Origin: Anaerolineaceae bacterium UBA1415 | GTDB lineage: Bacteria > Chloroflexota > Anaerolineae > Anaerolineales > Anaerolineaceae | Direction of reading: 5' to 3' | NCBI GenBank assembly: GCA_002305635.1 | Contig: DBPR01000021.1 | Location: forward strand, 1-64,000 | Length of the DNA: 64,000 nt | In this document: piece by piece, positions 17,260-25,853 of the stretch | How the letters are laid out: every line of letters begins with the position of its first letter | How positions within the stretch are numbered: position 1 is the stretch's first letter | Position numbers and translations under genes: made by a program | The notes under the pieces: model-generated | Databases searched by the model: none | What the model was told of the DNA's origin: nothing | Seen by the model: the letters and a program-made list of their open reading frames with translations, nothing else

Positions 17260-18638
17260 ACATTTGCATCCACGGACATTTCTACCAACCCCCTCGTGAA
17301 GACCCGATCTCAAACTATATCCCGGCAGAAAGGGGCGCTGAGCCCTTTAATAACTGGAATGAAAAGATCCTGGCAGAGTGTTATCAGCCTAACGCTGAAG
17401 CAGGTAATTTTGCGAAGATCAGTTTTAATGTCGGGCCAACTTTGTTTCGATGGATGTGGGAATACAAACCCGAGATCGCTCAGATGATTGTCGATCAGGA
17501 ACGCTCAAATTATGAGAAAAATGGCGTCGGGAATGGCATGGCCCAAAGCTACAATCATACGATATTGCCTCTCGGCTGCAAAAATGACAAGATCACTCAG
17601 GTGCGCTGGGGATTGGATGATTTTGAATATCGTTTCGGGCATTTACCGGAAGGGATGTGGTTGCCAGAAGCTGGTGTTGATCTGGAAACACTGTGTGTTT
17701 TGTCCGATCTGGGCCTGAAATTCGCGATCCTTGCGCCCTGGCAAATTGCGCCTTTGGAAGATGCCCCCGGACCTTATCTGGTCGATCTTCCGGATGGCCG
17801 GAAGCCTTTTATCGTGTTTCCGTATCGTAAAGACCTGAGCACGATGGTTAGTTTTGTGCCTGGCACGACTGAAAATGGTGATTATTTTGTCAGTTTGGTG
17901 CGAAATAGCTTAAAGAACGATCCTGATCAACTTAACATCATTGCCAGTGACGGTGAATTGTATGGGCATCATCAAAAGTTTAGAAACCATTTTCTGACCT
18001 ATATCCTTAATTTGTCTGAAGATGAAAGTAAACTGCACTGGACTTATCCAGGCCTGTGGTTAGAAGAAAATCAGGTTACTGCGAAAGCTAAACTGATGGA
18101 ACCTTCATCGTGGTCATGTTTTCATGGCGTGGATCGCTGGCAAAAAGAGTGCTCCTGCACCAATGGCGCGAACTGGAAGGAGCCTTTTTTTACAGCCATG
18201 AAGACATTGGCAGACTGGTTGGACTTAGTGTTTTATGAAACTCTGATTCGATATGTGCGTGGCCCCTGGGAACTGCGGCACCGGTACATCAGACTGATGA
18301 ACGGACAAAAAACGCTTGATGAAATCGTCCAGGACATGCTGATCCAGCCGCTCGATGAACATGGTAAAGAAGTATTGACTCTGATGTTGAAATCACAGTA
18401 CGAACGCCAGCGTATGTTCACATCCTGCGGTTGGTTTTTTGATGAATTTCATCGCATTGAACCGCAAAACAATATTGCCTATGCGGCCAATGCAGCCTGG
18501 TTAACAGAAAAGGTAACTGGAAAAAGCCCTGATCAAGCGATTTTGAAGTTGTTTGAGAATGTTCAAAGCAAAAAAACGGGTCTGAGAGGGGACACTGTCT
18601 ACACTCAGACCCTGTTGCGAGCGAAGAACGAGACTTAA
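17256..18638 (+). CDS. Glycoside hydrolase family 57 (alpha-glucan enzyme)
   Basis: A 460-residue GH57 enzyme. HGHFYQPPRE at the start is the family's conserved first motif. Glu138 in GMWLPEAG fits the catalytic nucleophile, and the Asp of SDGELYGHH (about residue 232) the general acid. GH57 enzymes act on alpha-1,4/1,6-glucans; this one lacks a signal peptide, so it probably works on internal glycogen. It is translationally coupled to the NAD-binding gene. Its 3' end carries the terminator of the convergent GH13 gene and overlaps that gene's stop by four bases. Confidence 0.88.
   Translation: MNICIHGHFYQPPREDPISNYIPAERGAEPFNNWNEKILAECYQPNAEAGNFAKISFNVGPTLFRWMWEYKPEIAQMIVDQERSNYEKNGVGNGMAQSYNHTILPLGCKNDKITQVRWGLDDFEYRFGHLPEGMWLPEAGVDLETLCVLSDLGLKFAILAPWQIAPLEDAPGPYLVDLPDGRKPFIVFPYRKDLSTMVSFVPGTTENGDYFVSLVRNSLKNDPDQLNIIASDGELYGHHQKFRNHFLTYILNLSEDESKLHWTYPGLWLEENQVTAKAKLMEPSSWSCFHGVDRWQKECSCTNGANWKEPFFTAMKTLADWLDLVFYETLIRYVRGPWELRHRYIRLMNGQKTLDEIVQDMLIQPLDEHGKEVLTLMLKSQYERQRMFTSCGWFFDEFHRIEPQNNIAYAANAAWLTEKVTGKSPDQAILKLFENVQSKKTGLRGDTVYTQTLLRAKNET
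18570..18612 (-). terminator. GH13 terminator inside the GH57 coding sequence
   Basis: GGGTCTGAG (18578-18586) and CTCAGACCC (18604-18612) form a perfect 9-bp stem. On the minus strand the stem is followed by G and seven T (18576-18570), a classic intrinsic terminator for the GH13 gene. It lies wholly in the last codons of the convergent GH57 gene. Confidence 0.85.
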
Positions 18639-21600
18639 TTCTCCTTGAAGAACTCCTGGAGTTTATCAACCTGGTACCGGGAGTATTCTTCAGCCTCATC
18701 GATCTGATTGAAAACCTCTTCTTCAACGAGGAGGTTTTCTATTACCTGCGTGGAATCGAGGTTTTCATCCAAAGACAGGCAGAAGTAACTGAGCGCCTTG
18801 CTGTACCAGACGAAATCTTCAAACCGCTCTTTGTTGTACCAGCGGATATTGTTGTGCGTATTTACGTCCAAATAGGCGCGCAAATTTTCGTCGTTTATCC
18901 AGCTTTCAAGCGTCCGGTTGGCAACTGCTGCAGGCTCATCTTCCTTCTCCAAAGTAAAGCGGGCTGAGACTAGTGCCTGCAAGAGCTGGGTGTTCTTCCA
19001 ACTTTCATATTCATTGAAACCAAGTTGCGATAGGATACGCTTTAGGAGTTCAGTAACCGGTTTGTGCCTGAAAATTTCGCTGTTCTGCCTGGATGACCCT
19101 GGATCGCTTATCGGAGCAGAGAGATTGGCGAGATATGCCCAAAGCATGAACAGATATTGCTTGCGATGGTCTGCTTCGAGCTCTTCAAAAATTTCCTCAA
19201 CTGCCATTTTAGTGCTTTCCATGGCAGAGAGCCCAAAACGGTTGCCCAGAGATTGCGGTTTCAGGATGTTTTCAATGAGCGATTTCGCGTTTTCGCCTGC
19301 CAGTTCAAGGTCAAAGGCGTTATGGTCAGACTGACCAGCCTGTCTGAGATACTCCAGACTGGTTTGCATCAGCTTGTTGAATTCCTCTTCATCATTCGTC
19401 GAAGCGAGGTTTTTCAGAGTGGATGGATCAAAAAGTTTACGCAAGGGCTGCAGGAGAGGGCTCAGTTCAATTTCTTCAAGGTTTGAGTAAAAATCGGCGG
19501 TTCCATTGCCGCCAAGCATGCGGTAAAGCTGGGCATATTGGGCGCCGTAAACGACCTTGAAATCCACTAAAACCATGTGTTTATAAGCATCCAACTGGAA
19601 GAAAAGTCCTTGTCTTCTGACCTCTTCCAAAGTGCGGATGAAATAGAGTTTTGAAACGTTATCGTAGTAGATAACAAAGGCGTCATGCCCACCGTTCAGG
19701 CGCAGGGCCTCAGCCAGTTCGCTCGTATGCAGACTGCCTTCGTTCCCATCTTTTACCAGGAATGGCGCCGAGACTTTGATCCATCCTGAAGTACTGCCAA
19801 AGCAGTTATTGTAAACCACCAAACCAGACTGACCGCCGTAGTAGTTGCTGTAGGCGAAGACATTCTCATCGACGCCGTGATCTGTGTTGAAGTCATAGAG
19901 TCTGAAATCATCAACCTCCGCAAATAATTTGCGTCGGTGAAGCAAGGGGAAAATAACGGAAGCATGGTGATCGATCAATCCCTGATCCGGCGTTTCATCC
20001 CAGTAAGGGCGATAATATTCCATACCATATTTTTCGGTATAGCCTTCAATTTGACCGTGTCCGAACATGGGCAGGCCGGGCATGGTTGAAAGCAGCGTGC
20101 AGATGCCGAAATATTTATCCCCTTTACCAAATTGTTCCGCGGCGGTCTTCTCGTCAGGATTGTTCATGAAGTTGACGTAACGCTTGAGGATCTGCGGGTC
20201 ATAGACCAGGGTGTTCTTAATCAGCAGTCGATACTTCTCATTCTCTTCATTTCGAAGCATGTTCATGAACGCGCTGTTATAGACACGGTGCATCCCAAGC
20301 GTGCGCACAAAATAACCTTCCATCAACCAGAAGGCTTCAGCAAGCAAAAGCGTATCAGGTACCTCGGCTGCGACGCGATCGACCACTTCACGCCAGAATT
20401 CTTCTGGCATGGCCTGATCGAAAGCCTCTTTGGTCATCGCGTGATCCGCGCGGGACGGGATATCGCCACCGCTGCCTGGCTGGGGATACCATAAGCGTTG
20501 ATAGTGCCGTTTGGTCAGCGTCATAGCAGCATCAAAGCGAATGATCGGGAAACGTCTTGCCACGCTAAGGATGGTCTGAATGACAGCTTCGCGTACTTCG
20601 GGATTAAGATAATTCAGTTGAGCTGTATCGTTCCAGGGCATGCTGGTGCCGTCATTGCCATGGTAAATGTAACGGGTTTGGCCCGTATTGTAGTCGTGTC
20701 TTTTAAAGACAACCGCGGCATCGGAGCGGGAATAATACTTATCTTCCAGTTTGATGCTGATGCCAGTACGTTTGGAAAGTTCCTGGCCTTCGAAGGTGTA
20801 GACAGGGAAAGGCGAATGCTCTGATTGGATAAACCAATCGGGATGATCATATACCCAGTCTGAATCGATCGCCATGTGGTTGGGAACCATATCACTTGCC
20901 AGGCGGATCCCACGGGAGCCGCAACGTTGGCTGAGGTTGTAATAGGCCGCCTCACCGCCAAGCTTTTCTGCAATTTGGTAGCGTGTGAGGGAATATGCGG
21001 AGGATATTGCATCCGGATTGCCGCACAACTGTTTTATTTCTCTTGAAGCCTCACTGCGTTCCCATAAGCCGATCAGCCATAGGCCGGTAAAGCCCCAATG
21101 GACGAGTTGATCCAGGGTCTCGTCAGGGATTTGATCAAGCCTTTCAATGGGACGTTGATATTGTCTGGATAGTTGATTCAGCCAGACGAAGGCATTTTTT
21201 GCCAACATGACAACGCGGGGCATCCAATCGCTGTCCGGGCTGAAGTTTTCAATTTCAACCAGCGGTTCTCCCCAGGCATCGTATCCGGTTTTATATTCAG
21301 GAACAAAAGTCTCAGGGTTTGAAAAATCCGGCGCAGCCTGAAAGAACATCGCGCGGGCTTTGGCTTCTTCACTCAGCATATCCAGACTGCCCAGCAGTTT
21401 GAGGAAGAATTCACTTAGAAATTGTCCCCAGTTGGCTTTGATAAACTCAAGTTGACCGGTCAATGAATCCGGCACGCGCAACGAAGGTGTGCGCAGCATG
21501 GTGACCAGGTCCTGATCTTCAGGCCCAAAGGTCGGTTGGGTTTTAAAGAAAGATTGAATCGAATCCAGAACTTTTGCATAAGCACTGGCTGTATAAAGTG

Positions 21601-22108
21601 GTCGATCGTCAAAAATTTCGCGGTAGCGCGCAGCGGCTGGGTTCACATTCGTCAGCCAGGTCATCAACATTTCTTCGACTGTGACATCATAATTTGTTAT
21701 GCCCTGATCGCTGCCCTTCAGATATTCAGAGATGCTTTGTTTGCCCTGATATACCTCCACAGGTGGGAATTGTTCATTGAACTTGACCAGTGTTTCAACG
21801 ACAAAATCTTTTCCAAGGTTTTGAATGAGGTGCCTTGCCAGGGCTGTTTGAATACTGCGACCGTGGGTTTCATAGTACTCATCCATGATTTGATGAAAGA
21901 TCTCATCGATCAAACCCAGCGCGTTGATATCTGCCGGTGAAGCGTAAGTATCAGGATCATCCGGATTGCTGCGTTTTTGATTAATGCGATGGGCAAACTC
22001 TCTGGATGAATGGAAGTTTGCAAAGACTACATTCCCATTCTTGGAAAATAAAACTTCATCAAATTGGTACTTATCTCGGGACGCTTTGGTAACATGGAAT
22101 TGCTTCAT
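18635..22108 (-). CDS. Large GH13-type alpha-amylase family protein
   Basis: A 1157-residue cytoplasmic protein with a GH13 TIM barrel in the middle (about 330-760) between long helical regions with no recognised domain. The barrel motifs are MVPNH (region I), IIRFDAAM with the nucleophile Asp near 524 (region II), LLAEAFW with the acid Glu near 590 (region III) and MNNPDE near 649 (region IV), where the usual NHD is NPD, so the substrate-binding His is missing. The role is probably internal alpha-glucan or maltodextrin conversion. AAGGAGAG precedes the start. Confidence 0.83.
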   Translation of the reverse strand: MKQFHVTKASRDKYQFDEVLFSKNGNVVFANFHSSREFAHRINQKRSNPDDPDTYASPADINALGLIDEIFHQIMDEYYETHGRSIQTALARHLIQNLGKDFVVETLVKFNEQFPPVEVYQGKQSISEYLKGSDQGITNYDVTVEEMLMTWLTNVNPAAARYREIFDDRPLYTASAYAKVLDSIQSFFKTQPTFGPEDQDLVTMLRTPSLRVPDSLTGQLEFIKANWGQFLSEFFLKLLGSLDMLSEEAKARAMFFQAAPDFSNPETFVPEYKTGYDAWGEPLVEIENFSPDSDWMPRVVMLAKNAFVWLNQLSRQYQRPIERLDQIPDETLDQLVHWGFTGLWLIGLWERSEASREIKQLCGNPDAISSAYSLTRYQIAEKLGGEAAYYNLSQRCGSRGIRLASDMVPNHMAIDSDWVYDHPDWFIQSEHSPFPVYTFEGQELSKRTGISIKLEDKYYSRSDAAVVFKRHDYNTGQTRYIYHGNDGTSMPWNDTAQLNYLNPEVREAVIQTILSVARRFPIIRFDAAMTLTKRHYQRLWYPQPGSGGDIPSRADHAMTKEAFDQAMPEEFWREVVDRVAAEVPDTLLLAEAFWLMEGYFVRTLGMHRVYNSAFMNMLRNEENEKYRLLIKNTLVYDPQILKRYVNFMNNPDEKTAAEQFGKGDKYFGICTLLSTMPGLPMFGHGQIEGYTEKYGMEYYRPYWDETPDQGLIDHHASVIFPLLHRRKLFAEVDDFRLYDFNTDHGVDENVFAYSNYYGGQSGLVVYNNCFGSTSGWIKVSAPFLVKDGNEGSLHTSELAEALRLNGGHDAFVIYYDNVSKLYFIRTLEEVRRQGLFFQLDAYKHMVLVDFKVVYGAQYAQLYRMLGGNGTADFYSNLEEIELSPLLQPLRKLFDPSTLKNLASTNDEEEFNKLMQTSLEYLRQAGQSDHNAFDLELAGENAKSLIENILKPQSLGNRFGLSAMESTKMAVEEIFEELEADHRKQYLFMLWAYLANLSAPISDPGSSRQNSEIFRHKPVTELLKRILSQLGFNEYESWKNTQLLQALVSARFTLEKEDEPAAVANRTLESWINDENLRAYLDVNTHNNIRWYNKERFEDFVWYSKALSYFCLSLDENLDSTQVIENLLVEEEVFNQIDEAEEYSRYQVDKLQEFFKEN

Positions 22109-22158
22109 TGACCGCTCTCCTTTGAGGTGGTTTTACGTTCGTTAATGTTTTTATTGTA

Positions 22159-23307
22159 TCACTCAGAGCGAAGAATATGGGTGATCACATTGGAACCTGA
22201 ACCGCCAATGTTCTGGACAAGCGCGTAATCAGTGCGTTTAACCTGCGTTTTACCTGCCAGGCCTTGCAATTGCAGGCTCGCTTCCACCAGCTGATAAATG
22301 CCAGTTGCACCAACAGGATGACCGCGGGCTTTCAGACCGCCCATGGTGGCGACAGGAAGCTCAGCATCGATGGCAATTTTGTTTTCAATGGCCAGTTTCG
22401 GCCCTTCGCCGGGGGCGCAAAAGCCGGCCGCCTCAAGCGATAAGGCTGCCATGATCGAAAACGCGTCATGATATTCAAATAGTCCAATATCTTTGGGCCC
22501 AATTCCAGCCTGACGGTAGGCTTGTTTCGCGGAACTTGCAGCTGCCGCGAGCCTGAGCCCATCCTTCCTGTTTTGGATGGATGTTGTGTCTGTCGCGGAG
22601 GCTGAGGCGGCGACGGAGACCACTTTGCGACCGTTCGAGATCGATCTGGCTGACAGGATGATCGCCGCGGCACCATCCGAGACCGGCGATGCATCCAGAA
22701 GGTTGATCGGATCCGAAACCATTGGCGCGCGCGTGAAAGCTTCCCGATCGATCAGGTTGTGAAAACGCGCGTTGGGGTTATGGATCGCGTTTGCGTGTGC
22801 GTTGATGGAAAAGCCTGCGAAATCTTCATGCTTCCAGCCGTATTCGTGCATATAACGCCGCATTAACAGGGCGTTTAGGCCAACGAAGGACAATCCCATG
22901 TCCGCTTCGAGTTCGGCATCTGAGGCGGTTGCCAGGCTGCTGGTGATCTCATTTCCTGGTGAGTCGGTCATTTTCTCCGCGCCGATGACGAGAGCGGTCT
23001 CCATCTCGCCGCTGGCGATTGCCATCAGCGCGAGCCTGAAAGCTGCCGCGCCGGAGCTGCAGGCAGTTTCAACTGAAATGGCAGGTTTGTGATGAAAACC
23101 AAGCCAGTCTGCCATCAGCGTTCCAAATTGCGCCTGCCGGTTGGCGGTGATCCCCATCATGTTGCCCACAAAAAGACCATCCGGGTAACCGATCCCTGCA
23201 TCTTCAATTGCCATCAGGCCTGCGTCGCCAGCCAGTTCCTTCAACGATTTGTTCCAGTTTTCCTCAACCGGCACTTGTCCAATTCCTGCAATGTAAACTT
23301 TATTCAT
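22159..23307 (-). CDS. Thiolase-family acetyl-CoA acetyltransferase (archaeal/SCP2 type)
   Basis: A 382-residue thiolase. Cys83 in ETACSSGAAAF is the nucleophile, and EYHDAF and GHPVGATG near the C-terminus supply the catalytic His and loop. This is the shorter archaeal/SCP-x type, which often supplies acetoacetyl-CoA to HMG-CoA synthase together with a DUF35 protein; neither partner is next to it. With fni in the same window it hints at a mevalonate route (inference). The start has GAGG upstream and is divergent from a cyclase gene. Confidence 0.85.
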   Translation of the reverse strand: MNKVYIAGIGQVPVEENWNKSLKELAGDAGLMAIEDAGIGYPDGLFVGNMMGITANRQAQFGTLMADWLGFHHKPAISVETACSSGAAAFRLALMAIASGEMETALVIGAEKMTDSPGNEITSSLATASDAELEADMGLSFVGLNALLMRRYMHEYGWKHEDFAGFSINAHANAIHNPNARFHNLIDREAFTRAPMVSDPINLLDASPVSDGAAAIILSARSISNGRKVVSVAASASATDTTSIQNRKDGLRLAAAASSAKQAYRQAGIGPKDIGLFEYHDAFSIMAALSLEAAGFCAPGEGPKLAIENKIAIDAELPVATMGGLKARGHPVGATGIYQLVEASLQLQGLAGKTQVKRTDYALVQNIGGSGSNVITHILRSE

Positions 23308-23320
23308 AAGACCTCATCAA

Positions 23321-23332
23321 TTACAATTGTAA
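23321..23332. promoter_or_regulatory. 12-bp palindrome in a divergent promoter region
   Basis: TTACAATTGTAA is a perfect palindrome in the 73-base gap between the divergent thiolase and cyclase genes. The position and symmetry fit a dimeric repressor operator. No regulator gene is adjacent, and the protein is unknown. Confidence 0.4.
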
Positions 23333-23380
23333 ACAAAATGACTTGCGAAAACTATCAAAAATCAGATTTGTGAGGAAAAA

Positions 23381-24010
23381 ATGATCTATATCGATATCAC
23401 TGTTGGGATTAAAGACGGAATGCTGGTTTGGCCCGGCGATAAAGCCGTGGAAGTTGGCTGGGATGCCAAAATTGCTGATGGGCACGAATCGAATGTGACG
23501 TACGTTCGCATGGGCGTGCATTGCGGCAGCCATATCGATATGCCCTTGCATTTTATTGAAGGCGGCAAGACCACGGAAGCCCTTGATCTGGACGCGCTGA
23601 TCGGGCCGGTTGAGGTTGTGGAAGTTCCGGAAGAAATAAACAAGATCGATAGGAAGTTTTTGGAAAGTATCAGCATTGAAAACGTTAAACGCGTACTTTT
23701 CAAGACCCGTACCAGTCGTATGTGGACGCAGCAATATCCGCAATTTGATTATGAATACGTGGCGCTGGATGCCAGCGGCGCTGGATGGCTGGTTGAGCAT
23801 GGCTGCCGATTGGTGGGAGTTGACGCCATGGCTGTGATCGTAATGGAAGAGATTGTAAAAGGGCACGAGATCTTGCTGGGAAACGATGTTGTTGTTCTCG
23901 AAACGCTGAACCTTGGCCATGTAAAACCAGGCACGTATGAACTTATTTGCCTGCCGCTAAAGCTCATTGATCGTGAAGCCACTCCGGTGAGAGCAATCTT
24001 AAAAGTTTGA
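23381..24010 (+). CDS. Cyclase-family metal hydrolase (kynurenine formamidase-like)
   Basis: A 209-residue member of the cyclase/KynB family of metal-dependent amide or lactone hydrolases. The metal motif HCGSHIDMPLHF (His47, His51, Asp53, His57) fits the HxGTHxDxPxHF signature, and GVDAMAV matches the second conserved segment. There are no tryptophan catabolism genes nearby, so true kynurenine formamidase activity is not supported; the substrate is unknown. GAGGAAAAA lies before the start. Confidence 0.85.
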   Translation: MIYIDITVGIKDGMLVWPGDKAVEVGWDAKIADGHESNVTYVRMGVHCGSHIDMPLHFIEGGKTTEALDLDALIGPVEVVEVPEEINKIDRKFLESISIENVKRVLFKTRTSRMWTQQYPQFDYEYVALDASGAGWLVEHGCRLVGVDAMAVIVMEEIVKGHEILLGNDVVVLETLNLGHVKPGTYELICLPLKLIDREATPVRAILKV

Positions 24011-24115
24011 ATAAACGTCAATATGGTTTAGCTGATTTGTTTGCCCTTAAACTTTTCTATTATTATTTTGAACTACCAAAAGAAAGATAATAAATTTTGC
24101 ATTAATCCTTAATGA

Positions 24116-24121
24116 TAAAAT
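24116..24121 (+). promoter_or_regulatory. -10-like box abutting the membrane protein start
   Basis: TAAAAT ends 6 bases before the ATG at 24128; no Shine-Dalgarno sequence is present. This is a likely leaderless start. Confidence 0.45.
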
Positions 24122-24127
24122 GCAGAT

Positions 24128-24955
24128 ATGGAAAAGATAAGGGATAACAAACTCTTCCTAAGCCGCTTTAGCATTATGCTGGCGTTTCTGGCATTGGGCT
24201 TTAGTTTGATCTATCTGATTCCAGAAAAGCTGACGCCCGGAAATGTTCATCTATTTATCTTTACTTTTCAGTTCAACTTTTTGAGCCTGCTCCCGTTCAT
24301 TCTTGCGCTTGTGGCTGCAGTGGGAGCGGTATGGGTCTTCGTTGCGCATCCGAGATGGGAAAGCGAGCCAGCTGGTTTGATGAAGCTTTTCCCCCATATT
24401 ACTTTGCCTTTTATTGCCAGCCTGATCCTGGGGATCGTTTTGAGCCAGTCCGCGCGCAGTCTGATCTGGTGGATCGTTTTGTCTCTCGGTTATCTGATCG
24501 TTTTTCTATTGCTGAGGTCAGAATATGTCTTACTGGGCCAGGAAAATACCAGCCTGATCCAATACAACCTGATCGTGATCAGTTTTTCCTACGGGATGTT
24601 TCTTGTATTCGCTACAGCCATAAAAAACAGCAGTTTGCGTATGTTTCTACAGATGACACTCATCTTCGCTGCAGCCTTTTTTGTTACTTTCCGGACGATG
24701 ACGATCTGGCAACGTAAAGATTACAAGATGACACAATCATTAATTATTTCTTTGCTGATCTCAGAACTTGCTGTTGGATTACATTATTTGTTCATTAATC
24801 CCTTGCAATATGGACTGATCCTGACGGGAGGACTGTATTCTCTGACCTCATGGTTCAATCTCTATGAAGAAAATAAAAAATGGCACCAGTACAAGGAGCC
24901 ATTAATTATGCTGGTCGTCACAACTTTGATCGTAATTCTGGGATCAATTCTTTGA
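24128..24955 (+). CDS. Polytopic membrane protein, unrecognised
   Basis: A 275-residue protein with about eight hydrophobic helices and short charged loops. I do not recognise a transporter or enzyme motif. Similar multi-helix proteins of unknown function are common in Chloroflexota. Its 3' end overlaps the convergent MBL-fold gene by 12 bases. Confidence 0.7.
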   Translation: MEKIRDNKLFLSRFSIMLAFLALGFSLIYLIPEKLTPGNVHLFIFTFQFNFLSLLPFILALVAAVGAVWVFVAHPRWESEPAGLMKLFPHITLPFIASLILGIVLSQSARSLIWWIVLSLGYLIVFLLLRSEYVLLGQENTSLIQYNLIVISFSYGMFLVFATAIKNSSLRMFLQMTLIFAAAFFVTFRTMTIWQRKDYKMTQSLIISLLISELAVGLHYLFINPLQYGLILTGGLYSLTSWFNLYEENKKWHQYKEPLIMLVVTTLIVILGSIL

Positions 24956-25792
24956 TTCGGCTCGTTCCTTTTTAAGCTCATATAAATAAAGCCATTGCAG
25001 GTTGCGAACGTGGAGATCCTGAGCCAGGCCACCCATGCAAATCCGTTGTTTTCCACTGTCTTCCACTGATTGCGAAAGCAGGAACTCGATGGGATTTTTT
25101 CTTCGGGAGGCAGTCTTAACGATCTTCCGAATATTTTTCAGGTATTCCAGATGGCTCTCAGTGACATTCTCGATCTCACCCCGTAAGACGATATCACCGT
25201 GTCCCTGAATAATATTTTCCAGCCCCATGGCACCGATATCCATGATCGTTTGTGTCAGGATGTCAATGTCTCCACCCACAAAATAAGGGATGGGCATGTA
25301 GGCATCGCCACTAAAAAGGATACGATCATCCTCGAGCAAAACCGAAATACTGTCATCAGAATGTCCTGGGGTTGAAAATATCCTGATCTGCTTTTTGCCA
25401 ATTTTGATATAGAGCGAACCTTTGTTTATGGTGATGGACGGTTCCTTGATGCAAAGATTTCTGAAAAGAGGCTCATTTTTAATAGCTTCAGCTAGCGCGG
25501 ACTGGCTGCGGCCTAACATCTGCTCGCGGCAAATTTCGTGCCCGATCACAGTTGCATTTGGAAAATAACAATTTCCCCAGCTATGATCGGCGTGATGATG
25601 CGTGTTAACAATATAGCGGACTGGGACGAGCAATTCATTTTCAATGAAGTCTTTAATGTAAGGAGTTTCTTCAGGCATCAGGGTGTCGATCAAAACAGCC
25701 CATTGCGGTCCGATAATAGCGCCAGCGGTAACCTGAGCATAAACATCACTTTGAAACCAATAGACATTTTCAGAAACGCGCTCTTTTTGCAT
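24944..25792 (-). CDS. Metallo-beta-lactamase-fold hydrolase
   Basis: A 282-residue MBL-fold protein. The HxHxDH motif is His65, His67, Asp69, His70 (THHHADHSWGN); later ligands are in FSTPGHSDDS (His), FSGDAY (Asp) and IIQGHGD (His). It has no signal peptide. The fold covers glyoxalase II-like, lactonase and other hydrolases; the sequence does not decide between them. AAGGAG precedes the start and a good sigma-70 promoter lies upstream. Confidence 0.87.
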   Translation of the reverse strand: MQKERVSENVYWFQSDVYAQVTAGAIIGPQWAVLIDTLMPEETPYIKDFIENELLVPVRYIVNTHHHADHSWGNCYFPNATVIGHEICREQMLGRSQSALAEAIKNEPLFRNLCIKEPSITINKGSLYIKIGKKQIRIFSTPGHSDDSISVLLEDDRILFSGDAYMPIPYFVGGDIDILTQTIMDIGAMGLENIIQGHGDIVLRGEIENVTESHLEYLKNIRKIVKTASRRKNPIEFLLSQSVEDSGKQRICMGGLAQDLHVRNLQWLYLYELKKERAESKN

Positions 25793-25821
25793 TGATTAAC
25801 TCCTTATTTGAATTGCGCCAA

Positions 25822-25850
25822 AGAATAGCATAATTGAAAACAAAAGTCAA
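25822..25850 (-). promoter_or_regulatory. Sigma-70-type promoter of the MBL-fold gene
   Basis: On the minus strand, TTGACT (25850-25845) and TATTCT (25827-25822) are separated by 17 bases, followed by a leader of about 25 bases with AAGGAG. Confidence 0.65.
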
Positions 25851-25853
25851 AAA

